Assembly (NCBI GenBank): GCA_902788505.1
Contig: CADAKH010000017.1
Coordinates: 1-64,000 of the forward strand
From: Oscillospiraceae bacterium
Lineage (GTDB): Bacteria > Bacillota > Clostridia > Saccharofermentanales > Saccharofermentanaceae
Direction of reading: 5' to 3'
Length of the DNA: 64,000 nt
Each line of letters begins with the position of its first letter. Position 1 is the first letter of the stretch. The position numbers and the translations under genes are program-made. Under the pieces are notes generated by a model. The model did not search any database. It was not told the origin of the DNA and worked only from the letters and a program-made list of their open reading frames with translations. Shown here one piece after another: positions 1 to 7,605 of this stretch.

Positions 1-56
1 TAATTGATAGCCTCTTTTTGTTCAACTTTCTTCTTAAATCCGTCAAATATCCCCAT
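1..56 (-). CDS. 5' end of an unidentified gene (cut by window edge)
   Basis: An ATG at 56-54 on the minus strand opens a frame that runs off the window after 18 codons (MGIFDGFKKKVEQKEAIN). A good ribosome binding site, AGGAGAGG, lies a few bases upstream at about 62-69, and this is the main reason for calling a gene. The N-terminus is short, basic and amphipathic, and no family can be named from it. It is divergent from the excisionase and integrase to its right and may be cargo of the same element. Confidence 0.5.
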   Translation of the reverse strand, partial: MGIFDGFKKKVEQKEAIN

Positions 57-431
57 ATTCCTCTCCTCATAAGCGCTTTTCTAATATTCCAATATACTGT
101 TGATTTAATGTTCTAGCGTTTTCTATCTTATAACCTAACGCTCTTTACAGCAAATGTTATATCTTTTGTTTTTATGTCGAATATCAGACTTCTTTCGGTT
201 TTACCCCATCGTTTTGCCTTTCCCATTCCTTAATAGTAGAGAAACATTTATTTACGCAGGCTTTTGTCAGATTTAAGACTATCTGTATTTCATATCTGAC
301 TATTTTTGATAAGGTGTTCTGATTTTGCTCATTTTCCCTACGTATATATAGAAGGCCTTTTATTTCAAACAGCTGTTATCAGATTCATTTCAGCTACCAA
401 TTAACTCTTTCAAATTACATGTCCCGTGCTC
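57..431. other. Intergenic region, no gene seen
   Basis: AT-rich stretch between the leftward partial gene and the palindromic module. No frame with a ribosome binding site was seen. It holds one loose inverted repeat (GTCAGAT at 266-272 and ATCTGAC at 294-300). It probably carries the promoter of the leftward gene, but no convincing -35/-10 pair was identified. Confidence 0.4.
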
Positions 432-606
432 TAGCAAGCATCGCGTTTGTGTACCACAATCGCAGAGCATGCCAGGGAGAACCCTGGTACCCCTGGTTCG
501 TCTTTGACGAAAAAACGCTTCCAAAGATGGAAGCGTAAAAAGGGTTTCAGGGCATCCCCTGACAAGTCGTTTTTGTATTTGTGGTACACAAATACGATGC
601 TTGCTA
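432..606. repeat. Long inverted repeat with nested hairpins
   Basis: Arms 432-459 and 579-606 are 28 bp each and complementary except for two adjacent bases. Each arm contains a 13-bp palindrome, TTGTG-TAC-CACAA (447-459) or its complement (579-591). Between the arms lie three perfect hairpins: CCAGGG/CCCTGG (472-487), ACGCTTCC/GGAAGCGT (515-536) and CAGGG/CCCTG (548-561). The middle one is followed on the minus strand by six T and could terminate leftward transcription. The whole reads as a cruciform or a multi-stem RNA rather than a coding sequence. Its place just upstream of xis suggests a role in mobility or its control, which is inference. Confidence 0.7.
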
Positions 607-657
607 CTGCATGAGACACAATTCCGTCTCGTCTATAAGACAAACCTAATATCAGGT

Positions 658-677
658 GTCACTACCCTCCTAGTGAC
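658..677. promoter_or_regulatory. Perfect palindrome upstream of xis
   Basis: GTCACTA (658-664), a 6-base spacer and TAGTGAC (671-677) form an exact 7-6-7 inverted repeat about 45 bases ahead of the xis start. A second small repeat, GAGAC/GTCTC, lies at 613-617 and 626-630. Symmetry and position fit an operator or a leader hairpin for xis-int; no T-tract follows, so a terminator is less likely. Confidence 0.4.
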
Positions 678-723
678 GAAATTACATACCCTCACAAGGT
701 AAATCTTTTTAGGAGGCTTCAAT

Positions 724-921
724 ATGAAGAACACATTATCTATCGCAGAGAAATCTCTGCTCACACTTGAGGAGGCTGCCGAATACTTCAACATCGGCAT
801 CAACAGGTTAAGGACAATGACCAACGAGCAGAACTGTCCATACGTCTTATGGATAGGAAGTAAACGCCTGATCAAGCGAAAACCATTTGAAGAATTTCTT
901 TATACGCAGTATTCAATCTGA
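724..921 (+). CDS. xis: Tn916-type excisionase (Xis)
   Basis: A 65-residue basic protein with the layout of Tn916 Xis: a short N-terminal lead, then 'LTLEEAAEYFNIG' (about residues 13-25), a winged-helix DNA-binding motif of the MerR/excisionase kind, and a C-terminal 'IKRKPFEEFL' like the 'IKRKQFE' of Tn916 Xis. Excisionases bend the ends of the element and steer the integrase towards excision. The ATG is preceded by AGGAGG. A hairpin terminator lies between it and the integrase gene, which would let the ratio of Xis to Int be set at transcription. Confidence 0.85.
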   Translation: MKNTLSIAEKSLLTLEEAAEYFNIGINRLRTMTNEQNCPYVLWIGSKRLIKRKPFEEFLYTQYSI

Positions 922-944
922 CCTATTAATCGAATTGTTCGACC

Positions 945-982
945 GGGGAACTGACTTTATAATGAAGTTGGTTCCCCTTTTT
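945..982 (+). terminator. Hairpin terminator between xis and int
   Basis: GGGGAAC (945-951) pairs with GTTCCCC (971-977) and is followed by five T (978-982). It lies after xis and directly before the int ribosome binding site, so it would reduce read-through from xis into int. Confidence 0.7.
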
Positions 983-996
983 CATGGAGGTACAAC

Positions 997-2229
997 ATGT
1001 TAAAGACAAGATATGCAAAAGGGAGAATAAGACTTAAGAAAGGAGAACAACAAAGACCTAACGGCACATTTGCGTATAGATGGACGGACAGATACGGTTC
1101 AAGACACGCAGTATACGCCAAAACAATGAAAGAGTTGCGGGTCAAAGAAGAGGTTATTCTAAGAGATACGCTGGACGGTATCATGAGCTTAGGCTCAAAT
1201 GCCACGATCAATTCTTACTTTGAGATCTGGAAAAAAATCAAGAGCGGAATCAGACAGACCTCTTTCATAACCTACCACAGACTATATCAGCGTTATATAG
1301 AACCCACGTTCGGAAAAACTATGCTCAAAGACCTGAGTTACAGCAAGGTCGTACTGTTTTACAAGGATCTTCTTGAGAATCACGGGTTAGGGATTTCAAG
1401 TGTGAATAACATAAACGTAGTCCTCTCGATGATTCTTAACGTAGCAATCCGAGACGGTGTATTAAGGACTAATCCTTGTACAGGAGCGTTGAAAGAGTTA
1501 AAGCGCAAATACGCCGGAACCAAAAAGGAAGTCAAGGCACTAACGCAGGCAGAACAGGAAGTATTCGAAGACTTTCTCAAAAGACCGGGAATATTTCACT
1601 GTTTATATCCTTTAATTACGGTAATGTTATACACAGGGATACGAGTCGGCGAACTTGGCGGCATGAGATGGGCAGACGTAGATTTTGAGAAAAACCAGAT
1701 AGAAATATCTCACACTCTCGTATTTGAAGAAAAGCCCGGTCAAAAAGGAAGCGTTTTTAGCTTGAATCCGCCAAAGACAAAGACAAGTGAACGTAAGATT
1801 CCCATGAACCCCAAAGTCAGGGATGCTCTGCTAAGGGAGAAAAACCGACAAACGGCAAACGGGATCAAATGCAACGTTACGATCGATGGATACTCGGATT
1901 TTGTGTTCCTTGATGATAACGGCAGCTTATTTCATTATAAGAAGCTCAATCACCGCTTAGCCAGGATTTCCACTGCGATAGACAACGAGATCAAGAGCAA
2001 CGGCACGGTAAACGGCCTAACCTCCTTCCCTCACGTCCACAGCCATATGCTGAGGCATACGTTTGCGACAAGAATGAGAGAGGCCGGAGCAGACATTAAG
2101 GCTACAGCCGACATTATGGGCCATACAGAAGTCGAATTAACACTGAACACCTATACTGATGCCAGTGAAGATTTCAAGAGACAAGAAATTGCTCTGCTCG
2201 ATGTCCTCGACTCAACTAAAGTAGGTTGA
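997..2229 (+). CDS. int: Tn916-type integrase (tyrosine recombinase)
   Basis: A 410-residue tyrosine recombinase close in length and layout to Tn916 Int (405 residues). Residues 1-60 form the small arm-type DNA-binding domain ('GTFAYRWTDRYGSRHAVYA'), about 68-170 the core-binding SAM-like domain, and 180-395 the catalytic domain. The catalytic set is complete: R216 in 'GIRVGEL', K262 in 'PKTKTSERKIP', H350 and R353 in 'HMLRHT', H376 in 'MGHT' and nucleophile Y386 in 'NTYTDA'. The phrase 'IDGYSDFVFL' is also shared with Tn916 Int. The ATG is preceded by GGAGG. The protein cuts and joins element ends and target without leaving free breaks. It appears functional. Confidence 0.93.
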   Translation: MLKTRYAKGRIRLKKGEQQRPNGTFAYRWTDRYGSRHAVYAKTMKELRVKEEVILRDTLDGIMSLGSNATINSYFEIWKKIKSGIRQTSFITYHRLYQRYIEPTFGKTMLKDLSYSKVVLFYKDLLENHGLGISSVNNINVVLSMILNVAIRDGVLRTNPCTGALKELKRKYAGTKKEVKALTQAEQEVFEDFLKRPGIFHCLYPLITVMLYTGIRVGELGGMRWADVDFEKNQIEISHTLVFEEKPGQKGSVFSLNPPKTKTSERKIPMNPKVRDALLREKNRQTANGIKCNVTIDGYSDFVFLDDNGSLFHYKKLNHRLARISTAIDNEIKSNGTVNGLTSFPHVHSHMLRHTFATRMREAGADIKATADIMGHTEVELTLNTYTDASEDFKRQEIALLDVLDSTKVG

Positions 2230-2353
2230 CTCAAAGCTTAAACCTAAATTTAAACCAATTTATCCCTACAGATATGGATATTTTTAAAGAGTTATAAAGT
2301 TTTATTGATTTATTGGCCAAAAGGGAAAATCGCTCAACCACAAGGGGTTTAGG

Positions 2354-2389
2354 GCAAAAACAAAGGAGTTACCGTTACCAATAACTCCT
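2354..2389 (-). terminator. Terminator of the tRNA-Ile/Met - tRNA-Tyr unit
   Basis: AGGAGTTA (2364-2371) pairs with TAACTCCT (2382-2389). Read on the minus strand the stem is followed by TTTGTTTTTG. It ends the leftward tRNA transcript just after tRNA-Tyr. Confidence 0.75.
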
Positions 2390-2392
2390 CTA

Positions 2393-2477
2393 TGGTGGGA
2401 AGAGGTGGATTCGAACCACCGAAGTCGATGACGACAGATTTACAGTCTGTTCCCTTTGGCCGCTCGGGAATCTTCCC
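2393..2477 (-). tRNA. tRNA-Tyr (GTA)
   Basis: An 85-nt class II tRNA with CCA encoded at the 3' end (2393-2395). The anticodon loop reads CTGTAAA with GTA as anticodon. It has a long variable arm, a GGTTCGAATCC T-arm and a 7-bp acceptor stem (GGGAAGA/TCTTCCC). Its 3' end points at the integrase of the neighbouring element. Confidence 0.95.
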
Positions 2478-2498
2478 ATATATATAAATGTTGTGTAA

Positions 2499-2575
2499 TG
2501 GTGGGCCTTCGGGGACTCGAACCCAGGACCAACCGGTTATGAGCCGGGAGCTCTGACCAACTGAGCTAAAGGCCC
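2499..2575 (-). tRNA. tRNA with CAT anticodon (tRNA-Ile2 or elongator tRNA-Met)
   Basis: A 77-nt tRNA with encoded CCA and the anticodon loop CTCATAA. The body ('CTTTAGCTCAGTTGG', 'GGCTCATAACC') resembles bacterial tRNA-Ile2, whose C34 is changed to lysidine by TilS so that it reads AUA, more than elongator tRNA-Met. It lacks the mismatch at the end of the acceptor stem that marks an initiator. The Ile2/Met choice is a judgement from sequence alone. Confidence 0.85.
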
Positions 2576-2607
2576 ACATCCACACTATAATTAAGTCAAG
2601 AGATAAT

Positions 2608-2644
2608 TTTCCGGCACGGGCCAAATATTTGTCCGTGCCGGAAA
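2608..2644 (-). terminator. GC-rich hairpin downstream of asd
   Basis: A 12-bp perfect stem, TTTCCGGCACGG (2608-2619) and CCGTGCCGGAAA (2633-2644), starts 10 bases after the asd stop. The T-tract on the minus strand is weak, so termination efficiency is uncertain. The position between asd and the tRNA genes fits a terminator. Confidence 0.5.
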
Positions 2645-2653
2645 TTTTATACA

Positions 2654-3739
2654 TTATCTGGCCTGAATATATCCCTTAGCTACAAGGAGTTCAGCTGTGA
2701 GTACACCGCCGCCGGCAGCACCTCTCAGAGTATTGTGAGAGAGGCATGCGAACTTGTAGTCAAAAAGATTATCTTCTCTGAGTCTTGCAACAGATACACC
2801 CATACCGCCTTCGAATTCTGCATCGAGCTTAGGCTGAGGACGGTTATCCTCAGGGATGTACTGAAGGAAATGCTTGGGAGCTGAAGGAAGACCGAGCTTA
2901 ACTGCTTCACTCTCATAGTTATTCCAAACAGAGATCATCTCATCGATAGAAGGCTTGTTCTCAAAAGATACGCTTACTGCAGCCGTATGACCTTCCTGTA
3001 CTGCTACACGATAGCACTGAGCCGAAATAACGGGATTTTCAGCAAGTTCGATATGGTCACCTGCGAATTCACCCCAAACCTTAAGAGGCTCTTTCTCGGA
3101 CTTCTCTTCTTCACCGCCGATATAAGGAATTACATTTCCAACCATCTCAGGCCAGTCTTTGAATGTCTTGCCGGCACCGGAAATAGCCTGATATGTGCAG
3201 ACTGAGATAGCCTTAATACCGTTCTTAAGGAAAGGTGTAAGAGCAGGAACATAGCTCTGGATTGAGCAGTTAGGCTTAACAGCTATGAAGCCTCTCTTTG
3301 TTCCGAGTCTCTTTCTCTGTGCTTCGATGAGCTGAGCGTGATCAGCGTTGATCTCAGGGATGATCATAGGAACATCTTCTGTCCATCTGTTTGCAGAGTT
3401 GTTGGAAACAACAGGACACTCGAGCTTTGCGATCTTCTCTTCCAATGCTCTGATCTCATCTTTCTTCATATCTACAGCACAGAAAGTAAAGTCGATCTTG
3501 CTGCAGTATTCTTCGATATTATCTGTACCGAATACTACCATCTTCTTAACAGATTCAGGACAAGGTATATCAAGCTTCCATCTTCCCTCAACTGCCTCTT
3601 CATAAGTCTTACCGGCAGATCTCGGTGATGCGCATAAAGCTGCGATCTCGAACCAGGGGTGGTTTGCGAGAAGTGTGATAAATCTTTGTCCGACATAACC
3701 CGTTGCTCCGATGATGCCGACTTTTAATTTCTGTTCCAT
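2654..3739 (-). CDS. asd: Aspartate-semialdehyde dehydrogenase
   Basis: Reduces L-aspartyl phosphate to aspartate semialdehyde with NADPH, the branch point to lysine/diaminopimelate, threonine and methionine. The 361-residue protein has the NADP-binding loop 'GATGYVGQRF' (11-20), the catalytic cysteine C158 in 'VKPNCSIQ' and the acid-base histidine H251 in 'QEGHTAAV'. The 'PNCSIQ' form and length point to the archaeal/fungal-type subfamily also found in Clostridia, not the E. coli type. I chose the ATG at 3739 over a TTG two codons upstream because GGAG lies 9 bases before the ATG but only 3 before the TTG. The gene has its own promoter and stands alone. Confidence 0.93.
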   Translation of the reverse strand: MEQKLKVGIIGATGYVGQRFITLLANHPWFEIAALCASPRSAGKTYEEAVEGRWKLDIPCPESVKKMVVFGTDNIEEYCSKIDFTFCAVDMKKDEIRALEEKIAKLECPVVSNNSANRWTEDVPMIIPEINADHAQLIEAQRKRLGTKRGFIAVKPNCSIQSYVPALTPFLKNGIKAISVCTYQAISGAGKTFKDWPEMVGNVIPYIGGEEEKSEKEPLKVWGEFAGDHIELAENPVISAQCYRVAVQEGHTAAVSVSFENKPSIDEMISVWNNYESEAVKLGLPSAPKHFLQYIPEDNRPQPKLDAEFEGGMGVSVARLREDNLFDYKFACLSHNTLRGAAGGGVLTAELLVAKGYIQAR

Positions 3740-3761
3740 TTTCAATTACTCCATGTCTCTT

Positions 3762-3786
3762 CACGGATTTATCCGTGGTTTTTTTT
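3762..3786 (+). terminator. Hairpin with T8 in the asd leader region
   Basis: CACGGAT (3762-3768) and ATCCGTG (3771-3777) form a tight stem followed on the plus strand by eight T (3779-3786). On the plus strand this is a textbook terminator although no plus-strand gene precedes it; it could stop antisense transcription through asd. On the minus strand it forms a hairpin in the asd 5' leader. Confidence 0.45.
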
Positions 3787-3833
3787 GAACAATTTGTCCG
3801 CGTACCGCGTACATTTGTCTTTCAATGAAACAC

Positions 3834-3862
3834 ATATTAGCACAACGCTTTTTTAATAACAA
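3834..3862 (-). promoter_or_regulatory. Sigma-A type promoter of asd
   Basis: On the minus strand TTGTTA (3862-3857), a 17-base spacer and TAATAT (3839-3834). The predicted leader to the asd ATG is roughly 90 nt, too short for the known lysine riboswitch. Confidence 0.5.
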
Positions 3863-3933
3863 GTATGACAAATCAACCAAATGCCCTGTTTGATTACATT
3901 AGAAATAAGGCAATAAAGCAAAAATCAATAAAC

Positions 3934-3981
3934 CAATCAATTCAAATAGAGTTGATTGATTGATATAAAAAATAATATAAT
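3934..3981 (+). promoter_or_regulatory. Promoter and palindrome ahead of the ABC permease pair
   Basis: TTGATT (3952-3957), an 18-base spacer and TATAAT (3976-3981). The -35 region overlaps an inverted repeat, CAATCAA (3934-3940) and TTGATTG (3952-3958), and further TTGAT repeats. This could be an operator for a sugar regulator, by position only. Confidence 0.45.
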
Positions 3982-4025
3982 TAATACAATTTAATTGCAG
4001 TGTTCTTCACGGCATATGGGGTTTT

Positions 4026-5009
4026 ATGGGGAAAGTCAGATCACTTGAGAGGCATTATTCTAAATGGGGATACATTTTTGTAATCCCTTTCGTAGTTGTA
4101 TTTCTTATTTTTCATTTCTGGCCTTTAGGAAGCACTATCTATTATGCTTTTTGCTATTTAAAACATGCCGGGAACACTAATCCCGAATTTCTTCCTTCGA
4201 TCGGGCAGCCTTGGTATAAGAATTTTGCCGAGATATTCAAATCCAAATCTTTTTGGGACGCTTTAAAAAATACCTTATTCTTCTGGATTGCCCAGCTTAT
4301 TCCTGAATGGATAATCGCATTCTGGCTCGCTGCTGTTATGACTGACAGAAGAGCTAAGATCAAAGGAAGAGCGATATTTAAGTTTGCTTTCTTCTTCCCT
4401 AAACTTGTAGCAGGTACCGCTTTGGGCGGCAGCCTTTTGGTCTTCATGATCTCATTTTTCGCAAGTTCTGTCGGAATCACTCTGGCAATCTCTGAGATCG
4501 ACGGATTCGGATTAACACCCGAGAATATGGAATTCTTCACATCCGTAAGATTCTTCATCATTATCGTAAGCATTTTCCTTCATTTCGGCATAACATTCAT
4601 TTATGCCATTGCAGGAATAACCGGGATTCCTGTCGAGAGCTTTGAAGCCGCCGAGATCGATGGTGCAACAAGGACCCAGACTTTTTTCCGTGTTACCCTT
4701 CCATCTATGAAGCCTATGCTGTTCTTCATAACCGTTATCACTGTTGTTGACGGACTCGGCATGATCGAAATTCCCAGTTATTTCGGCTCTTTCGACACTT
4801 TAAGAAGGAATCTCACTCTTATGATGTATCTTGAGAATCAGGCATTCATGGGTTCTTATGCATACGACAGAGCGGCTGCAGCAAGCCTTGTGCTTTTGTT
4901 TGTTTATATTGTTATTTCCGGATTCGTATATTACTTTCTGTTGTATGACAAAGATGAATCCAAAGCTAAAAAACTTCAAAAAGAAGCAAGAAGAGCTTCT
5001 GCGGAATAA
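4026..5009 (+). CDS. Sugar-type ABC transporter permease, MalF/LplB-like
   Basis: A 327-residue inner-membrane permease of the binding-protein-dependent carbohydrate uptake class. Six transmembrane segments can be read (about 15-42, 82-105, 118-148, 176-199, 226-246, 285-309). The cytoplasmic EAA loop that docks the ATPase is present at about 207-229: 'EAAEIDGATRTQTFFRVTLP'. It pairs with the next gene, 20 bases downstream, to form the heterodimeric channel. Neither an ATPase nor a solute-binding protein gene is adjacent. In Clostridia such permeases often share a genome-wide MsmK/MalK-type ATPase, so function is plausible; the substrate (oligosaccharide) is not deducible. Confidence 0.88.
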   Translation: MGKVRSLERHYSKWGYIFVIPFVVVFLIFHFWPLGSTIYYAFCYLKHAGNTNPEFLPSIGQPWYKNFAEIFKSKSFWDALKNTLFFWIAQLIPEWIIAFWLAAVMTDRRAKIKGRAIFKFAFFFPKLVAGTALGGSLLVFMISFFASSVGITLAISEIDGFGLTPENMEFFTSVRFFIIIVSIFLHFGITFIYAIAGITGIPVESFEAAEIDGATRTQTFFRVTLPSMKPMLFFITVITVVDGLGMIEIPSYFGSFDTLRRNLTLMMYLENQAFMGSYAYDRAAAASLVLLFVYIVISGFVYYFLLYDKDESKAKKLQKEARRASAE

Positions 5010-5029
5010 AGAAAGGAATATATAAATCT

Positions 5030-5890
5030 ATGTCAACTAATATTCCTTCTTTATCGGAAACAAAGAAAAAGGATCTGATCTTAAAGATCGTTACCTATAT
5101 TCTTTCAATCGGCCTTTCTATTCTTATTCTAATGCCGTTTATCTTTTTGATGAGGGAAATCTTCGGTGATGAGACGTATATCCAGCCCGGTCCCGGTGGT
5201 ACATTCGAGATCGTCAGAGTTCCAAGAAAAACCCTTATGACTTTTAAAGAGTTTTTGGGGTTATTTAACAGCTGGTCATTTATCCCTTTGAAGAATTCGC
5301 TGATCGTCTCTGTAACCAGCACTTTCCTGAATATTTATTTCTCTGCTCTTACAGCATATGCGCTTACCGCATATAAGTGGAAACTCAGAGAAGCATTTGA
5401 AAAAGGAATCATTATCGCCATGATGATCCCTACCACAGTTGCTTCACTCGGCTTCATCCAGTTAACATACAAATTCGGTTTGATAAATAAACTGTTTATA
5501 CTGATCATTCCTGCTCTTGCAACTCCTTTGACTGTTTTCTTCATGCGCATGTATCTCAAAGCAACTTTCTCACAGGAGATACTGGAAGCAGCCAGGATCG
5601 ACGGAGCAGGAGAATTCAGGATCTTCAATCAGATAATGCTCCCTATTATGAAGCCTGCAATAGCAACTCAGACTATATTCTGTTTTGTATCAAGCTGGAG
5701 CGAAGTCTGGGTCCCTTCTATCATCCTGCTCGACGATAACAAAAAGACTCTTTCTATCTTCAATTCCGCCAAAGTATTGGCGCCTCCGGGAGGTCTCGAA
5801 CTCATGATGGTTATCCCGCCGATCCTTGTGTATGTTTTCTGTTCGAAGCACATCGTAGAAGGCGTTGCATTGGGAAGTGTCAAGAATTAA
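5030..5890 (+). CDS. Sugar-type ABC transporter permease, MalG/LplC-like
   Basis: A 286-residue partner of the upstream permease, with six hydrophobic segments starting at about 20-40 and the EAA loop 'EAARIDGAGEFRIFNQIMLP' (186-205). The first periplasm-facing loop (about 45-70) is longer than usual for MalG. The start is the ATG preceded by GAAAGGAA. Together the two genes make a complete permease pair, but the operon ends here, with the recombinase gene following about 90 bases later under its own likely promoter. Confidence 0.88.
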   Translation: MSTNIPSLSETKKKDLILKIVTYILSIGLSILILMPFIFLMREIFGDETYIQPGPGGTFEIVRVPRKTLMTFKEFLGLFNSWSFIPLKNSLIVSVTSTFLNIYFSALTAYALTAYKWKLREAFEKGIIIAMMIPTTVASLGFIQLTYKFGLINKLFILIIPALATPLTVFFMRMYLKATFSQEILEAARIDGAGEFRIFNQIMLPIMKPAIATQTIFCFVSSWSEVWVPSIILLDDNKKTLSIFNSAKVLAPPGGLELMMVIPPILVYVFCSKHIVEGVALGSVKN

Positions 5891-5981
5891 CTTTTGCGGA
5901 CAATTGTTATCAGACTTTAAAAGAGCAGACTGATGTTTGTATTATAATTATATCATCTTACTGAAATGAGGTCTGAATAAC

Positions 5982-6962
5982 ATGTCACCTACTTTTCCGC
6001 TTCTCGAGAATTACTGCAGTTACATGCAGGCTGCTCTCGGCCGGTCGGAACTGACTGTTAAGGAATACAGATATGACCTCATCCTTTTCGCCAGGTTCTT
6101 AAAGCTCGACAGAGGTATGGTGCCCGAAGGCACTCCGCTTGAAGAGATCGATATATCAGATATTGATGTTAAGCTTCTGAACAAGGTCACCACAGACGAT
6201 CTTCTGGCATTTGTCATCTGGCTTTCAAGATCCAGAAAACAGTCAAACAGTGCGAGAGCAAGGCACATTGCCTCTCTCAAGAGTTTCTTCAAATATCTTC
6301 ATTCCAAAAGAAGAGTTCTTGATCACAACCCTGCTTATGATATTGAGACCCCTAAGATCGGCAAGCGCGTTCCGAAGTATCTGACACTTGAACAGAGCCA
6401 GGAACTTCTGAAGACAGCATACGATTCACCTAAAGACTCCAATGAACGTGATTACTGCATGCTTACCCTGTTCCTTAACTGCGGAATGCGTTTATCAGAA
6501 CTCCGCGGAATCAATACAAACGATATTCACGGCACCACCCTAACTGTTATAGGTAAGGGCAACAAGGAACGTACGATCTATCTCAACGATGCCTGTCTCG
6601 AAGCTTTGGATGACTGGATGAACAAAAGAGCCACTCTAAAGATCAAGCCTGAAGCCGAAAAAGCATTATTCGTTTCCAAGCGCGGAACGAGGATCTCCGA
6701 TGACATGATCCAGATTACGATAAAACGCCTTCTTGAAGAATCCGGCATTGATACAAGAGTATACTCAGTGCACAAGCTCAGACACACAGCAGCTACGCTC
6801 ATGTACAAATACGGCAAGGTCGATATAAGGAATCTTCAGATGATCTTAGGACATCAGAGCGTATCCACTACCCAGATCTACACTCATGTTGACGATGAAG
6901 CTCTGCAGCGTGCAATTGAGAGCAACCCTCTGGCAAACTTCGATCCTGATAAGAAAAAATAG
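5982..6962 (+). CDS. XerC/XerD-like site-specific tyrosine recombinase
   Basis: A 326-residue tyrosine recombinase of the chromosome-dimer-resolution type rather than the phage/ICE type. The N-terminal core-binding domain spans about 5-115 and the catalytic domain 130-315. All active-site residues are visible: R170 in 'CGMRLSEL', K192 in 'GKGNKERT', H264 and R267 in 'HKLRHT', H291 in 'LGHQS', Y300 in 'TTQIYTH'. XerC/D pairs resolve chromosome dimers at dif. It carries a slightly long insert at 43-65, so it may be a single-subunit Xer or an orphan relative. The start ATG has GAGG upstream. No dif site was identified nearby. Confidence 0.85.
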   Translation: MSPTFPLLENYCSYMQAALGRSELTVKEYRYDLILFARFLKLDRGMVPEGTPLEEIDISDIDVKLLNKVTTDDLLAFVIWLSRSRKQSNSARARHIASLKSFFKYLHSKRRVLDHNPAYDIETPKIGKRVPKYLTLEQSQELLKTAYDSPKDSNERDYCMLTLFLNCGMRLSELRGINTNDIHGTTLTVIGKGNKERTIYLNDACLEALDDWMNKRATLKIKPEAEKALFVSKRGTRISDDMIQITIKRLLEESGIDTRVYSVHKLRHTAATLMYKYGKVDIRNLQMILGHQSVSTTQIYTHVDDEALQRAIESNPLANFDPDKKK

Positions 6963-6963
6963 A

Positions 6964-7530
6964 TTATAGTTTTTTCATCGGCTCACCCCATGAACCGAGA
7001 TCTTTTCCACCGTAACTGAAATAATGCTTGCATGTAGTCTTTACGGGAGCTATACGTCTAAGCTTCTGCTCAGCTGTCTCATCCGATGACAAAGACTCAT
7101 CCTGAAGGACATTCCTGATCTTGCAGAGCATGACTGTGCCGTCGTGCTTTTCGATAAAGTCGGTTACTTCGAGTTCGAAATTGACCGGAGAATTATTAAG
7201 CACGGGAACGTCCAGCACTTCGCCCTTCCCTATATCAAGATCTATCTTCATCTTGTCAGGATTCTTACCGCTTACACAGCCCATGTAATCAGCAACGCTA
7301 AGGAGTTCCTCTGTAACAATATTTGAAGAAAATATCTTATTGCGCCTGATATTTTCCAATGTGGTCTTGTTGCCGCCAATACAGCACATTACACCCATCT
7401 CGCCGTCCCAGATATAACTGAACCAGCAGAACAGTCCGAAATCAGGATTGCCCTCTTCATCGTATGTTCCATAAAGGAATAGGGTTTGCGGACAATAATC
7501 GTTATATGGTTTTAAACTTCTCTTTCCCAT
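6964..7530 (-). CDS. Flavin reductase-like (FMN-binding split-barrel) protein
   Basis: A 188-residue protein of the flavin reductase/FMN-binding split-barrel class. Supporting features are the N-terminal 'LFLYGTYDEEGNPDFG' strand pair, a central 'CCIGGNKTTLENIRRNKIFSSNIVTEELL' type segment and a buried 'EVTDFIEKHDGTVMLCKIRNVL' strand. Such proteins use FMN for NAD(P)H-dependent reductions in the cytoplasm; the substrate is not predictable. I chose the ATG at 7530 because GGGGGAA lies seven bases before it; a frame-extended start 12 codons upstream has no such site. The plus-strand recombinase gene ends one base away in convergent orientation. Confidence 0.75.
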   Translation of the reverse strand: MGKRSLKPYNDYCPQTLFLYGTYDEEGNPDFGLFCWFSYIWDGEMGVMCCIGGNKTTLENIRRNKIFSSNIVTEELLSVADYMGCVSGKNPDKMKIDLDIGKGEVLDVPVLNNSPVNFELEVTDFIEKHDGTVMLCKIRNVLQDESLSSDETAEQKLRRIAPVKTTCKHYFSYGGKDLGSWGEPMKKL

Positions 7531-7550
7531 CAGTAATTCCCCCAAAACAT

Positions 7551-7585
7551 AAAACGGTATCAACATTATACTTGATACCGTTTTT
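7551..7585. terminator. Bidirectional terminator
   Basis: A 13-bp perfect stem AAAACGGTATCAA (7551-7563) with TTGATACCGTTTT (7572-7584). It lies between the nitroreductase stop and the flavin reductase start, and it ends the leftward nitroreductase transcript. Confidence 0.75.
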
Positions 7586-7605
7586 CTTTTGTTTATTTAA
7601 GTTAA

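Larger units (their letters stand above)
432..2340 (+). mobile_element. Right end of an integrated element (Tn916-type xis/int module)
   Basis: A Tn916-like excisionase and integrase sit in the order and orientation typical of one end of integrative conjugative elements, preceded by palindromic DNA and followed by an AT-rich stretch and then a tRNA-Tyr gene whose 3' end faces the integrase. No conjugation, replication or cargo genes are visible, so the body of the element must lie to the left of the window or be lost. The boundary is not defined: it lies between the integrase stop (2229) and tRNA-Tyr (2393). The left limit given is only the start of the palindromic module. Confidence 0.5.

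Noticed and set aside
431..643. 70-codon minus-strand open frame
   Set aside because: It lies entirely in the palindromic module and has no ribosome binding site or protein-like composition.
1..2340. Complete Tn916-like conjugative element
   Set aside because: Only xis and int are visible; no relaxase, coupling protein or type IV secretion genes are in the window.
2349..2654. 101-codon minus-strand open frame
   Set aside because: It spans two tRNA genes and a hairpin; it is a by-product of tRNA sequence.
3740..3830. Lysine riboswitch ahead of asd
   Set aside because: The leader is about 90 nt and has only one small hairpin; the known lysine riboswitch is about twice that length with five helices.
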